In this document: positions 58,001-64,000 of the stretch, piece after piece
Layout of the letters: every line of letters begins with the position of its first letter
Numbering within the stretch: the first letter of the stretch is position 1
From: Geosiphon pyriformis
Lineage: Eukaryota; Glomeromycota; Glomeromycetes; Archaeosporales; Geosiphonaceae
Reading direction: 5' to 3'
DNA length: 64,000 nucleotides
NCBI GenBank assembly: GCA_016748015.1
Contig: JAAOMT010000283.1
Span: 387,322-451,321, forward strand
Made by a program: the position numbers and the translations under genes
The notes under the pieces: model-generated
The model's input: the letters and a program-made list of their open reading frames with translations, nothing else
Told to the model about the DNA's origin: nothing
Databases searched by the model: none

Positions 58001-59710
58001 AATTAGTACATATTAGCCATAGAAAGAAAAGTAAAGGATCAAGCTCAAATGTTTGAAGCAGAAGCTACAATTTGTAAATTAGGCAAGATTGGACTCATCA
58101 ATCTGTATATATTAGCCAAAAGCCCAAAACACATAAAAATTCCCATCTACAATACAACTGAAAATATTATTAAAATACCAAAAAGAACTATCATCGAATA
58201 TTTAACTACCAAACACCATTCCAGATTTTTTACAGCTGTGCAAATATGTGGATATTACATCACAAACAATCTACAGATAAAGTAAATATTATCTACTCCA
58301 ACCAGAACAATTGGAACAAATGAATCTGGGAAACTTAGACCCACTACAATAGATACAGCTTAAGATATTACTTAATAACTTTAATGACATTTTTGCTAGT
58401 AAAACAAGTTTGGCAGAACTGATATTATCCAATATTAGATTAAGACCAGAAATACAATGTCAATTAAACAAAGAGCATACTAAGTACCACCAATAAGTCA
58501 TGAAATCATCTGACAAGAAATCAATCAGATGTTAAACAATGGGTTAATTCAATCATTAATAAGTCCATGGTCTTTACCAGTTATATTAATTCAGAAGAAA
58601 AATGGAAAAATTCAATTTTGTGTAGATTACTGAAAACTTAATAGAGTAATCAAAAAAGATAGCTACCCAACTCTAAAAATCCAAGAACTTTTTGATGCAT
58701 TTAGAAAAAAAAAATGGTTCTCAATACTAGACTTAGATAATGGGTATTGGCAAGTAGTTATAAATTCAGCCGATAAAGAAAAGACCACATTCACAACAAG
58801 AGAGAGAAATTTTGAGTTTGAAGTAATGCCATTTGGCTTAATGAATACTTCAATAACATTCCAATAACTTATGAAAATTGTCTATACCAAACTGTTATGA
58901 AAATCAGTAGTCATATATTTAGATAATACCAATGTATTCTCAAAAATATTTGATGATCATCTTTATTATCTACAACAAGTGTTTGAAAGACTGAGAAAAG
59001 TGGGACTAAAGTTAAATGCCAACAAATGCTTTTTTAGAAAAATGGAGTTAAAGTTTTTGGGACATGTCATAAGCAAAAATGGCATCAAAACAGATCCAGA
59101 CAAGATTAAAATTGTCAAAAACTTTTTAGTACCAACTAATCTTATAGAACTAAGAGCATTTTTGGAATTTGCAGGGTACTACTACCACTTTATCAAAGAC
59201 TTTTTCAAACTAGCTCAGCCATTACACCAGCTTCAGACCAAAAACACCAAATATAAATGGACAGAAAACCAACAAGAAGCTTTTGATATATTAAGAAAAA
59301 AGCTTATTTAAGCTCCAGTACTAATCTATTCAGATTACAACAAACCATTCATTATTACAACTAATGTATTAGGTCAAGCATTGAAAACAGTACTATCTTA
59401 GAAAAGACCAGATGAGAGAGAACACCCAGTAGCATATGCTAGTTGCAACTTAAATTTAACTGAAAAGAACTATAAAACTCTAGCACTAAAACACTTAGCA
59501 ATCTATTGAACAGTCATAAAATGAAAGAAATACTTAAGCCAGAAATTTGACATATATACTGACCATAAAGGATTGACTTCAATTCAGAAGCAAAAATTTG
59601 GAAATGATTGCTATACTAGATAAAAAATAGAACTTTTATTATTTAATTATATAGTACATTACAAAAAAAGAAAAGAAAACAGAAATGCTGATAGTTTGTT
59701 ATAAATAAAA
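58001..59710 (+). pseudogene. B3 reverse transcriptase and RNase H
   Basis: Pre-RT linker open 58049-58285. RT has G-K-I-Q-F-C-V-D-Y, L-D-L-D-N-G-Y-W-Q-V and the box Y-L-D-N (58916-58927). 58979-59311 is open for 110 codons into the RNase H connection. RNase H has T-T-N-V in place of T-T-D-A. It supplies the sense residues (Gln, Trp, Arg) against which B1 stops can be read. Confidence 0.75.
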
Positions 59711-61130
59711 CAAATCTAAGAACATTTCAAATCAAAAATATAACAAAAGATGAATACACAAAAATATTAACAACTCCAATATTATATTACTATTCAGCAG
59801 TTCAAAGAAAAATTATCTTTAAAGGAATAAAACAACATAAAACAACAATCTAAATATTTTATTACCCATCAAAATATATTATATTGGAAAAACAAAAAAG
59901 AGCCAAATCAACTATTTAGAGTAATTACAAAACCAAAAAAAGAAACAATACTGTTTAATATGTACTCAAATCTAATAGCAAGATATTTCCATAAAGAAGC
60001 AACCATAGAAAAAACCAGAAAAAGATACTATTGGCCATCAATATATCCAGATATTATCTAATATGTTCAAAATTGTGATGTTTGTCAAAGAAGAAAAGAA
60101 ACAAGACCAAGTAAATCATTAAGACCAATTAAAGTAGAACACCCATTTGATCACATTGAAATTGACTTAGTTGAATCACTAACAATCACCAGTAGAGACA
60201 ACAAATATATTGCAGTAGTCATAAACTATCTCACAAAATGGCCAGAAACAAAAGCTATTTAAAGAGCAAATGCAGAATCTGTTGCCAAATTTGTTCATTA
60301 AGATTTAATTTGTCAATACAGATGCCTAAAAGAATTATTATTCAATTAAGGAACTTATTTTGTGAATAGAACATTAGCAGAATTAAATCAAAAATTTGGA
60401 ATAAAAAGACCATTATTATCATCATATTATTTACAAACCAACAGTTTAGTTGAAAGATTCAATAGAATATTGTGTAAAACAATTGTCAAAATTAGTCAAA
60501 AAAATCAAGACAAATAGAATTTGTTTATACTATCAGTATTATTGGCTTATCAGACAATAAAGCAAAACACCACACAAACAACATCATTTGAATTAGTATA
60601 TGGTAGAACAGCAACACTACCAGTAGAGATAAAAGTCAACATATATCCAATTGAATCAATAACAGAAAACAATTTCCAAGAAACACTGTTGAAAAGAACA
60701 TATGACTTAATAAAAACACTAAAAAACAAATGGCAAAAAGCAGCTGATAACATCCAAAAGTCACAAAAAAAACAAAAAAAAAGACATAATAACCAACTAT
60801 TAGATAAACCAGTTGAATTCAAGATTGGAGACAAAGTACTCTTACATTATATCAAAATGGAAAAACAATAGAATGAAAAATTTGACCCCAAATAGAATAA
60901 ACCATTTTACATAGAAGAAATTCTAGGAAATAGAGCTTATAAATTAAAATAAAACAACAAAATTTTAGCCAAAGCAGCACATGGTAATTGACTGAAACCA
61001 TATCACCATATAATATCATTATCCATCAATAATATTCTACAATTAGAAGTACAACAAATACTAGTCCAACCAGATAAAATTTCATGAGATCTGGAACCAA
61101 TTATAATCATTGAACCAAATATGTGAAAAT
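59711..61130 (+). pseudogene. B3 integrase
   Basis: Zinc end H...H...C-D-V-C near 60073. The core has E-I-D-L-V-E-S-L, L-L-F-N (second Asp lost, followed by TAA) and S-L-V-E-R-F-N-R. The C-terminal part is open at 60521-60871. Stops throughout. Confidence 0.75.
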
Positions 61131-61187
61131 TAAACAACCAAAAAAATATATAAAAACACAGTATATACAACAAAAGCAACAAAAAAA

Positions 61188-61901
61188 ATGGAAATCCCAG
61201 ATTATATTCATACTTTAACTCAACAATTGTTTTAGATCTTAAGTCAACAGCAATTAAACATGAAAATTATCATCAACTACCAAACAATTTGTTATCAAAA
61301 CACCAAACAAAAAAAAAATACACCATATTAGCAATTACAAAAACAATTAATAAATTGATTAGATAAAATAGTAGAGAAAATAAAAAACACTTTTGGAAAA
61401 ATACCCATCATGGTTCTAACAAAAGAACTTTCAAAAGAGAATTAGAAACAATAAACAAATCAATTTTCAATACTATACTGTTACTATCAGTTGAGACAAA
61501 AATTGAACATTGAGAAATTATATCTTGATAAAACCAAAAGAATATTTGATCAAAAAATAATACAGAATATTAAAAATATTATTGGAAAGAAAACAAATCT
61601 AATACTGTATATTAAAACAATCTATCAACTACACATGATATTTCAAAATTACCCAGAAATATTGTTATATTTTAGCATAGAGACAATCACTATTAACCAA
61701 TGGAAAAGAATAAACAATGCATAAATTAAAGATATAAGAAACAAAATTGAACAAACAGTATTAGAAAAAGAAATATTAGACTTAATTCAAAGTAAAGATT
61801 TTGACAGAGCTCAATATTAAAAAGAGGAGATAATGTTACTCATAAAAGAAAAACATATAAAGAAAATGATGAGAAAAACAAATAGACTAATAAGAAAATA
61901 G
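61188..61901 (+). pseudogene. B3 ORF3
   Basis: 238-codon frame (including terminator) from M-E-I-P-D-Y-I-H-T-L-T-Q-Q-L to a TAG 68 bp inside the 3' LTR. It has several stops but no net frame change, so its length matches C ORF3 (235 codons). L-N-I-E-K-L-Y-L-D-K-T-K-R-I-F and E-E-I-M-L align with B1 and C. The polypurine tract AAAGAGGAGATAA lies within it. Confidence 0.65.
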
Positions 61902-62690
61902 TAGTTAACACATAAGCATATTGCTCAGCAATGTAGAGCAATATCAAAAATTATAGCATATTGCTCAGTAATATGGAGCAATGTTAAAAAATTAGAGCAC
62001 ATTGCTCAAGAAATTATAGCACATTGCTCGAGAATGTAAGCAATCTCATAGAACCTAAATTATGTATATATAGCAAGAGTGATAGAAGCAAAAAAACAGG
62101 ATTTACTTTATTAAGACTATTTAGTTTAGATTTTATTTAAGCAATTTTTCAAAATTACAAATATCAATAAATAACTATTTGTTATCTCAATTCATTCTCT
62201 ATTATTAATATTTCATGTTAATAGTAATAAATATTTAACCACATTAGAACAATAGCTTTTAATCATAACTATTGATAAGATACTAACTTACATTTGCCTT
62301 GGCTTATTTCTTTCTTTTATTATTTCTTTCTTTTTTATTATTTTGTTTTTTGTTGTTTACTAATTGATTAAAAATCACACATGAAATAATTGATGTCAAG
62401 GATAGCCTGGTAAAAAACCCTAAAGAAAGAGTATAGAGTATAAGAATTTAAAAATAACTTACCAGAAAGACATTTCTGCCAGATTATTGGTTACTATGCT
62501 AAGAAAAAAATTCAATAAATTGCAATTTTGGAAGACTACTAAAACACTATTGAATCTCTGTTCATTATATAAAAAACTTAACCAAAACTTTCAGATACAA
62601 AACTTTCAGAAATCAACACCAAATTAGCTATTGAGCACCAAGTTATGAGTTTGTTATTTAATTTGAAACCTTAAATAATTACCTATAACA
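61834..62690 (+). repeat. B3 3' LTR
   Basis: 857 bp, TGTTACTCATA to ACCTATAACA. It contains repeated ATTGCTCAGCAAT/ATTGCTCAGTAAT units (about 61917-62035), TATA-like TATATATAGC near 62065 and a stem-loop at 62247-62271. Confidence 0.85.
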
Positions 62691-62860
62691 TTGTTAAAAT
62701 AGATCTATAGTGTTGTTTTAATTGGTCTAAGTGACTAGTTATATGTAAAAAGTGCATAATTTGTGCCTAGTTTAAATTATTTAATTTAATATATTGTGCT
62801 AAATAATATTTAGACTTTATTCATAAAATATTAAAAATAAAAATAAAAAGATGTATTAAG
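62691..62860 (+). pseudogene. LINE L3 3' end, right of the B3 insertion
   Basis: Matches the L2 3' end (35738-35870): the shared order GTGTTGTT, ATTGGTC, AAGTG, CTAGTT, then TTTAGAC and an A-rich tail. It completes L3 across the B3 insertion. Confidence 0.7.
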
Positions 62861-63360
62861 TTTATTTTAAAGTTTTTTGATTATAAACTTGTTAATATAT
62901 TTTTATATATAGTTAAATATAAAACTATAATATAAATAATATTATATGTTATAAGTAAATCAATTTAATAATTTTTTTAATATAATATTTTTTAATTATT
63001 ATATAATTATAATAATTAATTACATATAACAAATATATAAATTATATTTATTTTAGAGTTTTTTATTAAACTATATTATTTTAAGTAGCAATTAAATCAT
63101 ATTTATTATTATATAATATAATTGTAATTTTTAATTATTAAAACACAATTATAAATTTAAATTTTAAGTATTCTATTATTAAAATATTTAATTTTAAAGT
63201 TTTATATTATTATATTTACATAAAAAATATATTTTTAAAATTTTTTTTATGTTTTTATTTTAAAAAAAACAATATTTAAATAATTAAATATTATTTATTT
63301 ATTTTATAATAATTAAAAATCAATTAAAAAAATTACAATAAAAATTTATAAATATGTATT
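62861..63360. other. extremely A+T-rich spacer
   Basis: About 500 bp of nearly pure A/T between the L3 tail and L4. I see no gene or recognisable repeat in it. Confidence 0.6.
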
Positions 63361-64000
63361 TTCTTGGATAGCCAGGCTGCTTTGGATGTATGTAGATCAG
63401 AGTCTTCACTGGTTTGTCTGGATTTTAGGAACTGCTGTTGGATTGAGCATTGTCATATTGCCACCATTATTCGTTAAAAAAATTTGGATGTGAATTGAGT
63501 TAAAGTGAAAGGTCATTCAGGTGTCTCAGGCAATGAGCATGCTAATACGCTTGCCAAAGGTGCTGCTCTCTCTGCTTGGCACCTACCTCATTTAGTCAGT
63601 GAACATTTTCTATGTACTGGTGGTATAGCAGTTTCTGGTAACTCTAGACACTTTGTTCATGATGTTTTCTGGTCAGTTCATCAAGCTCGTTGGGAGATTG
63701 GAGTTGGTTCTCATGTTGTGGATGATAGTTTACATGCTGATATCAATTGGTCTAAGTCTTCTATGGTGTGGCACCCCGATTCTCACTTGGCATCCGGTTT
63801 TACCAGCATGTACATGGCAGGCTGTCGTACTTACTTTATGAAGGCTCTCCATCATTGGCTTCCTGTTGCTGTACGTAAGCGTTTATATGATAGAAGATAC
63901 CCCAGTGTGGTCTGTCTGTTTTGTGATGACGTTGAGACTTCGGATCATGTTTTTTCATGTCCTCAGAATGCCGTTAGCCATGCTCGTTTGTTGGGCGCAT
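63361..64000 (+). pseudogene. LINE RNase H to C-terminal region (L4), runs off the window
   Basis: Best-preserved LINE copy here. It starts abruptly at the RNase H motif L-D-S-Q-A-A-L-D-V, has two or more stops in the first 130 bp, then V-K-V-K-G-H-S-G-V-S-G-N-E-H-A-N-T-L-A-K. H-F-V-H-D-V-F and Q-A-R-W-E-I-G-V follow, and a C-L-F-C-D-D-V-E-T-S-D-H-V-F-S-C zinc finger (63918-63960). It is more G+C-rich than L2 and L3, so it is younger. The 63653-63841 frame is a shadow. Confidence 0.75.

Larger units (their letters stand above)
44871..62690 (+). mobile_element. Ty3/gypsy-type element B3, both LTRs, carrying nested A4
   Basis: Family-B element with 5' LTR 44871-45646 and 3' LTR 61834-62690. 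Its internal region is split at 48743/56750 by A4. Removing A4 and one ATGC restores continuous B sequence. Flanks CTGT (44867-44870) and TTGT (62691-62694) are a 4-bp duplication with one C/T change. All frames are decayed. Confidence 0.9.

Overview
The window is A+T-rich eukaryotic DNA, almost certainly from a repeat-swollen fungal genome. It has one expressed-looking host gene, a nine-exon Ser/Thr kinase of the Kin4/Ppk1 type with short GT-AG introns. That gene sits in a field of decayed Ty3/gypsy-type LTR retrotransposons and LINE fragments. The protein flavour of the retroelements and of the LINE C-terminus resembles what I remember from arbuscular mycorrhizal fungi (Glomeromycotina, e.g. 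Rhizophagus or Gigaspora). That placement is from memory and unchecked.

Layout. 1-1000: LINE-like RNase H remnant. 1487-2010: unidentified ORF fragment cut by an LTR. 2011-4281: 5' part of an A-family element (A1). 4282-14404: 5' LTR and most of a B-family element (B1), carrying a solo LTR (D) at 6119-7215. 14405-24479: complete C-family element on the minus strand. 24480-32396: two 3'-halves of A elements in series (A2, A3), the second with a solo B LTR inside its LTR. 32397-34649: 5' end of a minus-strand B element (B4), whose LTR holds another solo LTR. 34650-35880: LINE 3' end (L2). 35881-36625: A+T-rich spacer. 36626-40910 (minus): the kinase gene. 40911-42904: upstream DNA and very A+T-rich sequence with a decayed zinc-knuckle fragment. 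42905-62860: a three-layer nest, A4 (minus, 48744-56749) inside B3 (plus, 44871-62690) inside a LINE 3' end (L3). 62861-63360: A+T-rich spacer. 63361-64000: the best-preserved LINE RNase H/C-terminus (L4), running off the window.

The three LTR families share a plan: LTR, PBS, gag with CCHC knuckle, retropepsin, Cys-rich linker, RT, RNase H, integrase, then an extra ORF3 of about 218-237 codons. ORF3 covers the polypurine tract and ends inside the 3' LTR. Families B and C also carry two Cys-rich ribbons and a trimeric-type dUTPase domain between protease and RT; family A has a ribbon there but no dUTPase. Virtually all copies are dead. In-frame stops sit mostly where sister copies have Gln, Trp or Arg, which points to C-to-T/G-to-A decay.

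The main points for a second look are the shared ORF3, the ribbon-dUTPase cassette, a covarying LTR stem-loop and a PBS-complementary arm in family B, the element-C junction joining left halves to right halves of older elements, repeated 4-bp target duplications, and a 348-bp duplication around a 20-N gap that looks like an assembly error.
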